Shown here: positions 1 to 8,197 of the stretch, piece by piece
Numbering within the stretch: position 1 is the stretch's first letter
How the letters are laid out: each line of letters begins with the position of its first letter
Assembly (NCBI GenBank): GCA_028532765.1
Contig: JAQQAR010000093.1
Coordinates: 1 to 64,000 of the forward strand
Source of the DNA: Sphaerochaetaceae bacterium
Lineage (GTDB): Bacteria > Spirochaetota > Spirochaetia > Sphaerochaetales > Sphaerochaetaceae
DNA: 64,000 nucleotides
Reading direction: 5' to 3'
Translations under genes and position numbers: made by a program
Notes under the pieces: model-generated
The model's input: the letters and a program-made list of their open reading frames with translations, nothing else
Databases searched by the model: none
Told to the model about the DNA's origin: nothing

Positions 1-156
1 CTCCTCTGCCGCTTGGGTGCGGAAGGTGACCTCTGCACAGGGCAGGCCGCCTGCGATCAGGGCTCCTGCAAGGCCCTCGGCCTTGCTGGCATCATCGATC
101 TTCACCACCGGTACCAGGCCGATCGTATGGATTTGTTCAAACAGTGCTTCATGCAT
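1..156 (-). CDS. eda: KDPG/KHG aldolase, N-terminal part (cut by window edge)
   Basis: Only the first 52 residues are in the window. The family cleaves 2-keto-3-deoxy-6-phosphogluconate to pyruvate and glyceraldehyde 3-phosphate in the cytoplasm, the last step of hexuronate breakdown. GLVPVVKIDDA (13-23) and CAEVTFRT (40-47) match the first two barrel strands; E42 corresponds to the catalytic-site Glu of E. coli Eda. The Schiff-base lysine would lie outside the window. The ATG at 154-156 is preceded by AAGGAG about nine bases upstream. It is divergent from kdgK, the enzyme that makes its substrate, which supports the call. A close relative acting on 2-keto-4-hydroxyglutarate cannot be excluded from this fragment. 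Confidence 0.85.
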   Translation of the reverse strand, partial: MHEALFEQIHTIGLVPVVKIDDASKAEGLAGALIAGGLPCAEVTFRTQAAEE

Positions 157-187
157 ATGCGTTGCTCCTTCTTGGATATTCCAAATA

Positions 188-202
188 TGAAACGATGTTT
201 CA
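188..202. promoter_or_regulatory. KdgR-like palindromic operator between eda and kdgK
   Basis: TGAAACGATGTTTCA is a perfect inverted repeat (TGAAAC, 3-bp centre, GTTTCA). It strongly resembles the enterobacterial KdgR (IclR family) box. It lies 8 bp upstream of the kdgK -35 and in the likely eda promoter. A near-copy lies at 12210-12224 in front of the hexuronate operon that ends in an IclR-type regulator gene, which is the obvious candidate to bind it. Binding is inferred. Confidence 0.65.
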
Positions 203-210
203 AAATATCA

Positions 211-239
211 TTGACAGACTCAAGCATACCTTCTATGAT
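211..239 (+). promoter_or_regulatory. Sigma-70-type promoter of kdgK
   Basis: TTGACA at 211-216 and TATGAT at 234-239 are separated by 17 bp, a near-consensus promoter reading toward kdgK. The expected start is near 246, giving a leader of about 50 bases. Confidence 0.6.
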
Positions 240-294
240 TTGAAATATCAAGAGGATATTACTGTTCCTGTATAAAAATATGGAGGAGACTTCT

Positions 295-1332
295 ATGGGA
301 AATGCATTTGTAACATTTGGCGAGATCATGTTGAGACTCAAGTCCCCAGGGCATGAGCGGTTCTTCCAATCACCTGCTTTGGAAGCCACCTTTGGTGGAG
401 GAGAGGCCAATGTTGCCGTCTCTCTCTCATTGCTTGGAAAGGAATCACGGTTTGTGACCGCACTTCCTGCCAATGCCATTGGAGAGGCTGCAGTACGTGA
501 GGTTCGTAAGTATGGTGTTGATACATCAGGAATTACCATGACCAAGAATGGCCGTGTCGGTATCTACTTCCTGGAAACTGGAGCAAACCAGAGACCCAGT
601 AGCGTCGTATATGATCGTGCAGAGAGTTCCATTGCGCTTAGTAAACCTTCTGATTTTGATTTCAAATCAGTACTTGCTGATGCACAATGGTTCCATATTA
701 CCGGCATCACACCAGCTATCAGCCAGGATGCAGCAGACAGTAGTCTTGCAGCAATGAAGGCCGCCAAGGAAGCTGGGGCTACCGTATCCATCGATTTGAA
801 CTATCGCAAGAAACTCTGGAACTATGGGAAGAAAGCACCTGAGGTAATGAGGGAATTGGTCAAATTTGCTGATGTAATCATTGCAAATGAGGAAGATATC
901 CAGAAGTGTCTGGGTATTGAGGCCAAGGTTGATGTTACCAGTGGTGAGTTGGACACTGATGTCTACAAGGATCTTACCGAAGAGGTGAAGCGTCAGTTCC
1001 CCAATGTCACGGTGGTTGCTGTTACCCTCAGGGAGAGCAAGAGTGCCGACCACAATGGGTGGAGTGCAGCACTCAGCGGCAAGAGTGGTTTCTACCTCTC
1101 CAAGCACTATGAGATCACGGATATCATTGACCGTGTCGGTGGTGGAGACTCCTTCTCTGCTGGTCTGATCTTCGCACTCAGTGAGTATGGGGATGATGAA
1201 CAGTATGTCATCAACTTTGCAGTGGCAGCGTCAGCCTTGAAACACTCCATAGGCGGAGACTTCAATCTAAGCACCAAAGCAGAGGTTGAGGCACTGTGCA
1301 AGGGAGATGGAAGCGGTCGCGTTCAGCGATAA
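295..1332 (+). CDS. kdgK: 2-keto-3-deoxygluconate kinase (PfkB family)
   Basis: A 345-residue PfkB-family sugar kinase that would phosphorylate 2-keto-3-deoxygluconate to KDPG, feeding the divergent eda product. The N-terminal GGGEANVAVSL and the C-terminal signature DRVGGGDSFSAG (279-290), with catalytic D285, are clear. An in-frame ATG at 280 exists, but GGAGGAG at 282-288 overlaps it and is well placed for the ATG at 295, so 295 is chosen. Fructokinase or another sugar kinase is possible on sequence alone; the neighbour eda and the hexuronate genes nearby favour KdgK. A hairpin terminator follows. Confidence 0.85.
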   Translation: MGNAFVTFGEIMLRLKSPGHERFFQSPALEATFGGGEANVAVSLSLLGKESRFVTALPANAIGEAAVREVRKYGVDTSGITMTKNGRVGIYFLETGANQRPSSVVYDRAESSIALSKPSDFDFKSVLADAQWFHITGITPAISQDAADSSLAAMKAAKEAGATVSIDLNYRKKLWNYGKKAPEVMRELVKFADVIIANEEDIQKCLGIEAKVDVTSGELDTDVYKDLTEEVKRQFPNVTVVAVTLRESKSADHNGWSAALSGKSGFYLSKHYEITDIIDRVGGGDSFSAGLIFALSEYGDDEQYVINFAVAASALKHSIGGDFNLSTKAEVEALCKGDGSGRVQR

Positions 1333-1358
1333 CCACTTTCGGACCAAAAGAATCAGGG

Positions 1359-1392
1359 GGAGCAAGCTTTTCGAAGTTTGCTCCTCTCTCTT
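1359..1392 (+). terminator. Intrinsic terminator after kdgK
   Basis: GGAGCAAGCTT and AAGTTTGCTCC form an 11-bp stem (one G-T wobble) closed by a TTCG tetraloop at 1359-1384, followed by a pyrimidine-rich tract (TCTCTCTTT). Confidence 0.7.
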
Positions 1393-1475
1393 TACCAAAC
1401 CTTTACCTTGTTTCCTTATGGAGTAGATAGTACATCCCTATACTTGGCTCAACGACAAACAAAGGAGTCAATAAA

Positions 1476-2087
1476 ATGCGTAAAACAACGATACTTTCCG
1501 TAATCTTCGTGGTAGCAATGAGTGCTACCCTCTCTGCACAACCCATAAGCGAACAGCAGGCTGAACTTTCCCAGACTGAGGAAATGGTAGAAACTACCGG
1601 GTCTGAAGGATTGCTCTATATGGCAGAAGAAGAGAAGCTTGCCAGGGATGTCTACCTTGCTCTCTATGATATGTGGGGAAGTCGTGTATTTCTCAACATT
1701 GCAAATGCAGAACAACAGCACATGGATGCAGTTTCTGCGATCATGAATGATAAGGAGATAGCCAATCCTGCCAGTACCTTAGTGATCGGGGTCTTTCACA
1801 ACACCGAAATTGCCGAACTCTATGAGAGTCTGGTCGCGCAAGGGAGCACATCCATCGAAGAAGCTTTCCTGGTTGGAGCCATCATAGAGGATCTTGATAT
1901 CTATGACTTGCAACGATTCATTGAGGCAAGTGAGGATGAAGTGGAAATCTGGGTATACAACAATCTACTCAGAGGTTCAGAGAGCCACATGCGTGCATTT
2001 GTAAGGCAGCTGGATAGATATGGTCTGGAATATACAGCCCGCTATATCAGCGACGCTGAACTTTCCAGAATCCTTTCACGACGCTGA
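1476..2087 (+). CDS. Secreted DUF2202 ferritin-like protein
   Basis: A 203-residue protein with a signal peptide (residues 1-21, cleavage after LSA). The rest matches the DUF2202 ferritin-like helical domain: EEEKLARDVY (51-60) and an ExxH pair (E79, H82) resemble di-metal carboxylate-bridge ligands, and an acidic helical C-terminus follows. The family's function is not established; an exported metal-binding or oxidoreductase role is a guess. AAAGGAG precedes the ATG. Its last 46 bases overlap the 3' end of the convergent acyltransferase gene, so the two transcripts are antisense there. It is monocistronic after the kdgK terminator. Confidence 0.75.
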   Translation: MRKTTILSVIFVVAMSATLSAQPISEQQAELSQTEEMVETTGSEGLLYMAEEEKLARDVYLALYDMWGSRVFLNIANAEQQHMDAVSAIMNDKEIANPASTLVIGVFHNTEIAELYESLVAQGSTSIEEAFLVGAIIEDLDIYDLQRFIEASEDEVEIWVYNNLLRGSESHMRAFVRQLDRYGLEYTARYISDAELSRILSRR

Positions 2088-3361
2088 TCAGCTTCTGCAC
2101 TCCTGTGATGGATGAACAATTCCTCGGTTGCCAAGGAGAGCTTGGTAACCGAGAATTCTGTTCCCTCTGGGTAGATGTAGTAGGTATCTTCCAGGGTGGA
2201 TAGGTCCACACAGTCCCCTTTGTCGAAATATTCATACTCAATATGGCAGGCATACATGCTCAGCGAAGGTTTTGACAAGAAGAATGCGTTGTGGTCAAAT
2301 TCTCCTTCCAGGGTAAATCCATCCATGGAGTGAGTCAGTTTTGCTTTCCCTAAGGGAATGTATCCTTTTGCATTGGGAAGAGCCTCCACCCGTGCCATGG
2401 TTTCAAAATGGTAAGTACCATGCTCTATTTCTTGACGAACCTGTTCCCGTTCCCATTCATACCAATCGGGAATATGGGAGAACTCTGTGGTAAGTGTATG
2501 TTCGTCATCAGCTTTCCTTACAGCTTTCAACTCACCATACTCGCTCATTTCCCACTGTTTGTGGCAGGCCTCACATCCTAGGATTGTGCCTTTGCTATAC
2601 ATCTTGTACTCACGAAGGCAGTGAGGACATTGATACAAGGGTTTATGTAAACCCTCTGCCCGCTTGGGATACGCTATTCTTATCTTGTTCTCTTTCTGCC
2701 ACGCATACTCATCATATTCGAAGGCCTTTCGTATAACCTTGTTTACTTCACTGGTCTTGGCTTGTTTTAACTCTTCAGCTGTAAAAAGCAGTGAAAGATC
2801 GGCTTCAATTCGGTTCCCTCGACTTTTCAGGTTCCAAAGAGGGCTATTCAGGTAGTGTCCATGCATATTCAGCATCACCACAGGAACCCCCAACAGCTTG
2901 GCCATCTTGCCGAGGGAGTCAGGGAGTATGGCAGTCGTACCCACCAGTGAATATCGAGCTTCCGGGTAGAGAGCCAGGATATCCTTGTTGACGGTCAATA
3001 CCTCTCTGATATGTCTGACCAGCTGTAGGTCATTGGTAAACTTGCGTTTGCAAATTCCCCCTGCATTTCTCAGCAACCACTCTCGTTTAAGAAACCCATC
3101 GATTGCCACGACATAGTTTGCTCTGTGAGGGAAGAGGGCAGCGGTGGTCACCTTGAAATCAATGAATGCCATATGTGTGCAGAGCAAGAGAAAGGGAGGT
3201 TTGACGCCTTCCATTCTGGTACGATTGATTTTCAGCTTATGTTTCCATACTGCAGGGTAGCTGAGTAGCCACGTTACAGGTCTTAGATAGTGGCGTTGTC
3301 TGATGGGCTTTTTCTGCATATCAAAACGCTTTGCTTGTTGTAGTTTCTCAAATCCCGTCAT
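2042..3361 (-). CDS. PlsC-like lysophospholipid acyltransferase with zinc ribbon
   Basis: A 439-residue protein. The N-terminal half carries the glycerolipid acyltransferase HxxxxD motif (H63-D68 in CTHMAFID) and the downstream YPEARYS (132-138) that replaces the usual EGTR-type block. C245/C248 and C263/C266 form a CxxC...CxxC zinc ribbon after the catalytic domain, and the last 150 residues are an uncharacterised beta-rich region. It probably acylates a lysolipid at the inner membrane; the acyl acceptor is unknown. AAAGGAAG precedes the ATG. The zinc ribbon and C-terminal extension are beyond the usual roughly 240-residue PlsC length. Confidence 0.75.
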   Translation of the reverse strand: MTGFEKLQQAKRFDMQKKPIRQRHYLRPVTWLLSYPAVWKHKLKINRTRMEGVKPPFLLLCTHMAFIDFKVTTAALFPHRANYVVAIDGFLKREWLLRNAGGICKRKFTNDLQLVRHIREVLTVNKDILALYPEARYSLVGTTAILPDSLGKMAKLLGVPVVMLNMHGHYLNSPLWNLKSRGNRIEADLSLLFTAEELKQAKTSEVNKVIRKAFEYDEYAWQKENKIRIAYPKRAEGLHKPLYQCPHCLREYKMYSKGTILGCEACHKQWEMSEYGELKAVRKADDEHTLTTEFSHIPDWYEWEREQVRQEIEHGTYHFETMARVEALPNAKGYIPLGKAKLTHSMDGFTLEGEFDHNAFFLSKPSLSMYACHIEYEYFDKGDCVDLSTLEDTYYIYPEGTEFSVTKLSLATEELFIHHRSAEADQRRERILESSASLI

Positions 3362-3426
3362 TACCGTCTTCCTTTGTCACAATGTAGCGTGTAGGAATCA
3401 AGAGAACAAGAGCGGCGCTGTAGTCA

Positions 3427-3461
3427 TTGGATAACTACCACGAATTTTGTATAGTGCAACC
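3427..3461 (+). promoter_or_regulatory. Promoter giving a possible leaderless transcript
   Basis: TTGGAT (3427-3432) and TATAGT (3450-3455) are 17 bp apart. A start six to seven bases beyond the -10 falls on the ATG at 3462, and no ribosome binding site is visible, so the mRNA may be leaderless. Confidence 0.5.
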
Positions 3462-4571
3462 ATGAAACACAAAACCCTGTATGAACTGGCCAAGGCCTAT
3501 CAAGATGCTTCAATTGATTCAGTTTTTTCTGAAAACGACCTAATCTGTATCCTTTCTGAAGAACAGATACCGTATTATGTATCGGTTGTAGATTCAGCGT
3601 TTGCAGCCTATCGGGGGGAAAAGGGGCTCACTGGCTACCTTGCTCTCTCCCTGCAGGATGAGGGTGTCTCAGAGATGGAAAACGTGGATCTCCAAGAGGC
3701 CCAGGAGTGTTTGCTTGGCATCATGCGAACAGCGAAAGAGAATCTGGAAGAGAGCGACCTCAAGGCAGTTAAAGAGAGTGGTGTACCTTTCAGCGAAGAT
3801 GCCTATCCACAGTTCAGGATCAAGGAGCAATACAAGGTCCCCTGGTACATCAGCGATAAGGAAGAAGCGGATTTGATCCTTATCCTTCGTGGCTTGCTGT
3901 TTGCCAAGGAGTATTTTGCATCCTATAAGAAAACCAGGAAGACCAACACGTTTTCTTTCTGGCTTGACTATCTTCAGTTGGAAGAGACAGACAAGAAGGA
4001 GTACATTCCCACGCTTGAGAAGAAAGGTGATAGCTTTTCAGTCAGTGTACGTGTATTGCAGGATGAAGCCTATGGATTCTACTATCCCCAGGCTTTTTTC
4101 ACCAATGAGGACCGTCAACTGCAATACAAGAGGATGAAGGCAAAACCAGGCAAGATCATGGCACTGGCAATCGGCATGATGGTCGAGCCAATGCTCCCCG
4201 GTAAAGGTGAGAGACCTGTGTATCCCTTCTATAGCCTTGCCTATGACCCGCAATCTCATCAAGTGCTTGATGTCTTCCTGGTTGAGGATTATGAACAGGA
4301 ACATGGGAAAATCATCAGTCGTTTGCTCGAACTGTTTGAGAAGGAAGGAAAGCCGCAGGCAATCCACTGTTACGGCAAGAGAACCCTTCCGCTGCTTTCA
4401 GAATTAGGCAAGCAGATTGGTATCATGGTTGTCAGTGGGAACCAAAAGGAAGAGATGGATAGCCTGATTCAGGATATGTTCAGGGAACTCTATGAGATTC
4501 CTCATGACCATGATCATGATCATCATGGTTGCAATCATGAACATCATCATCACCATCATCATGAGGAGTAG
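3462..4571 (+). CDS. Hypothetical protein with histidine-rich C-terminus
   Basis: A 369-residue cytoplasmic protein without signal peptide or membrane segment. I do not recognise the family with certainty; the C-terminal region around IHCYGKRTLPLLSEL resembles the uncharacterised DUF6930/DUF7309-type proteins, low confidence. The last 25 residues hold about 16 histidines with Asp and Glu, encoded by a CAT/CAC repeat (4500-4566), which suggests metal binding or storage. A TTG at 3447 in the same frame is rejected because it lies inside the -10 element; the ATG at 3462 is used. It ends four bases before the convergent cupin gene. Confidence 0.6.
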   Translation: MKHKTLYELAKAYQDASIDSVFSENDLICILSEEQIPYYVSVVDSAFAAYRGEKGLTGYLALSLQDEGVSEMENVDLQEAQECLLGIMRTAKENLEESDLKAVKESGVPFSEDAYPQFRIKEQYKVPWYISDKEEADLILILRGLLFAKEYFASYKKTRKTNTFSFWLDYLQLEETDKKEYIPTLEKKGDSFSVSVRVLQDEAYGFYYPQAFFTNEDRQLQYKRMKAKPGKIMALAIGMMVEPMLPGKGERPVYPFYSLAYDPQSHQVLDVFLVEDYEQEHGKIISRLLELFEKEGKPQAIHCYGKRTLPLLSELGKQIGIMVVSGNQKEEMDSLIQDMFRELYEIPHDHDHDHHGCNHEHHHHHHHEE

Positions 4572-4575
4572 GTAA

Positions 4576-4911
4576 TCAGGCGTCTCCTCGCTTGGGGACG
4601 ATACAGATGAACACGAATTGCTCCTCTCCTGCATTGGAAATCTGATGGTCGATTCCATCCGGCACATAGGCAACCGATCCACGTTCCAGTGGATAGTCCT
4701 TTCCATCCATGAAGAGATTCCCTCTCCCTTCCACTGCATAAATGACATGTTGCCAGGGATGGGAGTGGTGAGGAGCCTTTCCTTCCTTCTCCAAGGTGAA
4801 CATGCGCATTACATAGTCTTCCCACCCTTGTTCAGGGCCAATGAGGACCTGCTTGATGACTTTATCTGCTATATGCTTTTTTTCAATTTCATCGTGATGT
4901 GATACGAACAT
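4576..4911 (-). CDS. Small single-domain cupin protein
   Basis: A 111-residue cupin. Motif 1 is visible as HHSHPWQHVIYAVEG (H48, H49, H51, H55 as potential metal ligands) and motif 2 as GSVAYVPDGIDHQ (H89). Such proteins bind a metal and act as small isomerases, dioxygenases or sensors. It sits 8 bp downstream of the Gfo/Idh/MocA dehydrogenase and is likely co-transcribed, so a sugar or sugar-acid substrate is plausible. The in-cluster position next to hexuronate genes hints at pectin-derived sugars; the reaction is unknown. Confidence 0.75.
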   Translation of the reverse strand: MFVSHHDEIEKKHIADKVIKQVLIGPEQGWEDYVMRMFTLEKEGKAPHHSHPWQHVIYAVEGRGNLFMDGKDYPLERGSVAYVPDGIDHQISNAGEEQFVFICIVPKRGDA

Positions 4912-4919
4912 ACGCTCTC

Positions 4920-5894
4920 CTATTTCCCTTGCAACCGTTCCATTACCCAGTCAGTACGCATACCACTCTCTCCTGTACTAGGGCAGTGACCTTTGCCCAA
5001 CAATTCATCGGTAACTGTTTGGATAAGGGGCTGTGCTACATGTTCTGGAGGTTCGGGAACGTCAATGATCTCTCTCCCATTCTCTGTCTCAAGCGTTATC
5101 GGTTTTCCGATATCCAGTACAGAGTAGGAGAGTATGCCCTTACTACCGAAGATAGTGGTGGTATCCTCATCCTTGCAGGTGTTGAAACACCAAAGTCCCG
5201 TACCACAGACACCACTCTCTGTTCTGAAACTACCATGGACAATATCATCAGCTCCATACGTTTGGCTCTGGTTTCGACCTTCCCCTGTTGCCTCGACAAT
5301 GGGGCCAAAATAGAAGTCAATTAGATCAAGGGAGTGTGAGCCAACATCGAGCAACAATCCGCCCCCGCTCTTCTCTGGTTGTACTCTCCATCTCCCCTTG
5401 TCCACGGTATCTTCTGGTTTGATGGATTGCAGCAACTCCACATGGACTGCCCTGATCTCTCCAAGTTTTCCACTATCGATCATCTCTTTGATCATAAGGT
5501 ATTTTGGGAGTGCTCTACGATAGTAAGCACTAAAAAAGGGAATGGAGTGTTGCTTGCAATACTCCACCATCTCCTTGCTTTGCGCATAGGAAACCCCCAG
5601 TGGTTTTTCACAGTAGACTGGTTTTCCCTTTGCGGCAGCGAGGAGCGTGTAGTAGTGGTGGGAGTCTGGATGGGTTGCAATGTAGATTGCATCCACCTGT
5701 GGATCTTCAATGAGCTTGAGTGCGTCATCGTACCAGGTCTCCACTCCATGGCGCCTTGCATAATCTGCTGCCTTCTCTGCATTTCGCCTCATGACAGCTA
5801 CAAGTGAAGCTCCCTCTGCTTTCTGGAATCCAGGGCCGCTTTTCACTTCAGTTACATTGCCGCAACCGATAATACCCCATCTAATGTATTGCAT
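4920..5894 (-). CDS. Gfo/Idh/MocA-family NAD(P)-dependent dehydrogenase
   Basis: A 324-residue oxidoreductase. The N-terminal Rossmann fold shows GIIGCGNVTEVKSGPGF (8-23), and EKP (96-98) holds the family catalytic Lys; the C-terminal half begins near DVGSHSLDLIDFYFG. The family oxidises or reduces sugars, inositols or sugar acids. It is first in a two-gene unit with the cupin, separated from the upstream regulator gene by a strong terminator. No promoter fits easily in the remaining 35 bases, so transcription may come from terminator read-through or from inside the regulator gene. AAAGGAG precedes the ATG. Substrate not inferable. Confidence 0.8.
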   Translation of the reverse strand: MQYIRWGIIGCGNVTEVKSGPGFQKAEGASLVAVMRRNAEKAADYARRHGVETWYDDALKLIEDPQVDAIYIATHPDSHHYYTLLAAAKGKPVYCEKPLGVSYAQSKEMVEYCKQHSIPFFSAYYRRALPKYLMIKEMIDSGKLGEIRAVHVELLQSIKPEDTVDKGRWRVQPEKSGGGLLLDVGSHSLDLIDFYFGPIVEATGEGRNQSQTYGADDIVHGSFRTESGVCGTGLWCFNTCKDEDTTTIFGSKGILSYSVLDIGKPITLETENGREIIDVPEPPEHVAQPLIQTVTDELLGKGHCPSTGESGMRTDWVMERLQGK

Positions 5895-5933
5895 GAGTTG
5901 ACTCCTTTTTCACATGATAGCTCATAGGAGGGG

Positions 5934-5965
5934 AAAAAACATCCCCGGATTGCATTCCCGGGGAT
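5934..5965 (-). terminator. Terminator of the hexuronate operon
   Basis: On the minus strand ATCCCCGG and CCGGGGAT form an 8-bp perfect GC-rich stem (5941-5948 with 5958-5965) followed by G and six Ts (5934-5939). It follows the IclR gene and closes the operon. Confidence 0.85.
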
Positions 5966-5976
5966 TTCTTCCTGCT

Positions 5977-6765
5977 TTACTTGGCCTCTTCCCAGCCTAG
6001 AAGGTGAGAGAGGTTTGTACATGCAGCCAGTATTGACTTGGTGATGTGTTCTTGTTCTTCCGGATTGAAGCGAAAAAGAGGCCAGGAGACACTCATCGCG
6101 GCAACGACCTTTCCTGTGTAGTCCTTGATTGGGGAGCCAATGCAGAGCGTGCCCATTTCATGTTCTTCATTATCGCTTGCCCAGCCTCGATCGCGGATTT
6201 GTTGCAATTCCTGTTTCAATAACCCAACATCGGTAATGGTGTTTGGGGTGAATGGTTTCATCTTCACAGAGGAGAGGTATTCATCAAGGGTGTCTTGAGG
6301 CATATCGCTGAGCAGAACCTTCCCAATAGCTGTACAGTACAGGGGAATTGCTTTTCCCACCCTTGAGTACATTCTGATGGTGAAGGAGGACTCCTTCTTC
6401 AGGACATAGACAGCTTTGTCCTCCTCCAGTACTCCCATATGCACCGTCTCACCCAGTTCATCACAGAGCTCTTGTGCGACAGGATTGGCTACATGAATCA
6501 GATCGATATGCTCAAGTCCACGGGATCCCACAGAGAACATCTTCAGTGTTAGGCTGTAGAGGTCTGTGTTATCCCGATAGACATAACCAAGGTTGACCAA
6601 GGTGGAAAGAAACCTAAGCAGGGTTGCTTTTGGCAAACCCGTCTCCTTGGAGAGTTGTTCCAGATTGATGCTCTGATGCTTGGACAATGTCTCCAGGATG
6701 ACAATGGTTCTAATAACTCCGCTGGTTTGTTGTTTTTCTCCTGCTGGATTGGTCTTCTTTCCCAT
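5977..6765 (-). CDS. IclR-family regulator, probable KdgR-like repressor of hexuronate genes
   Basis: A 262-residue regulator with an N-terminal winged HTH (about 15-75, with LSKETGLPKATLLRFLSTL) and a C-terminal IclR effector domain (CTAIGKVLL, VVAAMSVSWP). The longer frame to 6975 runs into uxaC; GAGGG before the ATG at 6763-6765 supports this start. It is the last gene of the uxaBAC operon, four bases after the uxaC stop. KdgR-like boxes at the operon promoter and at kdgK/eda make it the natural candidate regulator, with autoregulation, and 2-keto-3-deoxygluconate a plausible ligand; this is inferred. Confidence 0.85.
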   Translation of the reverse strand: MGKKTNPAGEKQQTSGVIRTIVILETLSKHQSINLEQLSKETGLPKATLLRFLSTLVNLGYVYRDNTDLYSLTLKMFSVGSRGLEHIDLIHVANPVAQELCDELGETVHMGVLEEDKAVYVLKKESSFTIRMYSRVGKAIPLYCTAIGKVLLSDMPQDTLDEYLSSVKMKPFTPNTITDVGLLKQELQQIRDRGWASDNEEHEMGTLCIGSPIKDYTGKVVAAMSVSWPLFRFNPEEQEHITKSILAACTNLSHLLGWEEAK

Positions 6766-6769
6766 GGTA

Positions 6770-8173
6770 TCAACCCTCGAAATAAGCTTTTGCATTACCA
6801 AAGGAGATATTCTCAACCACCTTTCCCAGCATCTCCATGTCGTGTGGAACTTCTCCCTCTTCTGCCCAAGTGCCCAGGATATTACACAGGATACGCCTGA
6901 AATACTCATGCCTGGAGTAGGAAAGGAAGGATCGGCTGTCGGTAAGCATCCCGATGAAACGGGGGAGCAGGCCAACGTTGCCCAAAAGCTTCATCTGTTC
7001 TTCCATACCATCCTTGTGGTCAGCGAACCACCAGGCAGAACCAAGCTGCATTTTTCCTGGAATCCCATCCTGATAACAGCCCATCAAGGTAGCTAAGGTA
7101 TAGTAATCCTTTGGGTTGAGTGTATAGAGAATCGTCTTGGGTACCTCACCGGTGGCAGAGAGATTGTTCAGGAAAGCGGACAGTCCTTCAGCAAGATCCT
7201 TGTCGTGGGAGGCATCGAAACCGGTATCAGGTCCGAGTTTCTTGTACATCAAGCCATTGTTGTCCCTGATGGCTGCAAAATGTAACTGCATGGCAATGTC
7301 ACGCTTTGCATATACCTTTGCAAGATGGGTCAGAACAAAGGTCTTGTAGGCCTCCACCTCTTCATGGTTCAGGCACTTGCCATTCATCTTCTTCGCGAAG
7401 ATTTCATTGACTTCCCTTTCACTCTTGAAAACAGCTGGAGCGGTCACCAGCGCATGGTCGCTTGCCTTGCAACCCATGCTTACAAAGAAATCCAGTCGAT
7501 CGATCAAGATCTCAACAACATCATTGACCAAGGTGATGGACTTCCCGGAAACAGTTTCCAAGGATTCCATATAGGCGCAGAATGTCTCTTTCTCAATGTT
7601 CAATGCCTTGTCAGGACGGAAGGAGGGTATTACTTTGGCGGGGACTTCCTTTTGTGAGGCAATTTGCTTATGGTATGCCAAATCATCAGCAGGATCATCG
7701 GTGGTTCCCACTGCGTAGACCTTGAACTGCTTCATGATTCCTGTAACCGAGAGGTTCTCGTTTTCCTTGAACTGTCGGTTTGCCTCTTCATAGATTGCCT
7801 TTGCATTCTTGGTATTGAGCACCTCATGGATGCCGAAATACCGCTGTAGCTCAAGATGGGTCCAGTGGTAAAGAGGGTTCCCCAAAGCGTTTTCCATCGT
7901 ACCTGCCCATGCCAGGAATTTCTCATACGGGTCTGCATCCTTCCCGGTAACCAGTTCCTCTGGGACCCCATTGGAGCGCATAGCGCGCCACTTGTAGTGA
8001 TCTCCTGCGAGCCAAGCATCAGTGATAGTCGAGAACTTCTTGTTCTCAGCTATTTCCTTCGGGTTGAGATGGCAGTGATAATCAAAGATATTTTGGTCTT
8101 TTGCATACTCATGATACAGCTTCTGGGCTGTTTTTGTTTGTAATAGAAAGTGTTCGTCCATGAATTGTTTCAT
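6770..8173 (-). CDS. uxaC: Glucuronate/galacturonate isomerase
   Basis: A 467-residue uronate isomerase, the usual family length, interconverting D-glucuronate/D-fructuronate and D-galacturonate/D-tagaturonate. The amidohydrolase-type metal site begins with DYHCHLNPKEI (H33, H35), and the C-terminus has the conserved LTDSRSFLSYSRHEYFRRI. It lies between uxaA and the IclR gene in one operon. GGAGAA precedes the ATG. With UxaB and UxaA it converts galacturonate, the main pectin sugar, to 2-keto-3-deoxygluconate. Confidence 0.95.
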   Translation of the reverse strand: MKQFMDEHFLLQTKTAQKLYHEYAKDQNIFDYHCHLNPKEIAENKKFSTITDAWLAGDHYKWRAMRSNGVPEELVTGKDADPYEKFLAWAGTMENALGNPLYHWTHLELQRYFGIHEVLNTKNAKAIYEEANRQFKENENLSVTGIMKQFKVYAVGTTDDPADDLAYHKQIASQKEVPAKVIPSFRPDKALNIEKETFCAYMESLETVSGKSITLVNDVVEILIDRLDFFVSMGCKASDHALVTAPAVFKSEREVNEIFAKKMNGKCLNHEEVEAYKTFVLTHLAKVYAKRDIAMQLHFAAIRDNNGLMYKKLGPDTGFDASHDKDLAEGLSAFLNNLSATGEVPKTILYTLNPKDYYTLATLMGCYQDGIPGKMQLGSAWWFADHKDGMEEQMKLLGNVGLLPRFIGMLTDSRSFLSYSRHEYFRRILCNILGTWAEEGEVPHDMEMLGKVVENISFGNAKAYFEG

Positions 8174-8197
8174 AATCGTTCTCCTTTTTTTCGCGTT

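Noticed and set aside
4495-4571. CAT/CAC repeat as a CRISPR-like or satellite repeat
   Set aside because: It is an in-frame histidine codon run at the end of a real gene, without spacer structure.
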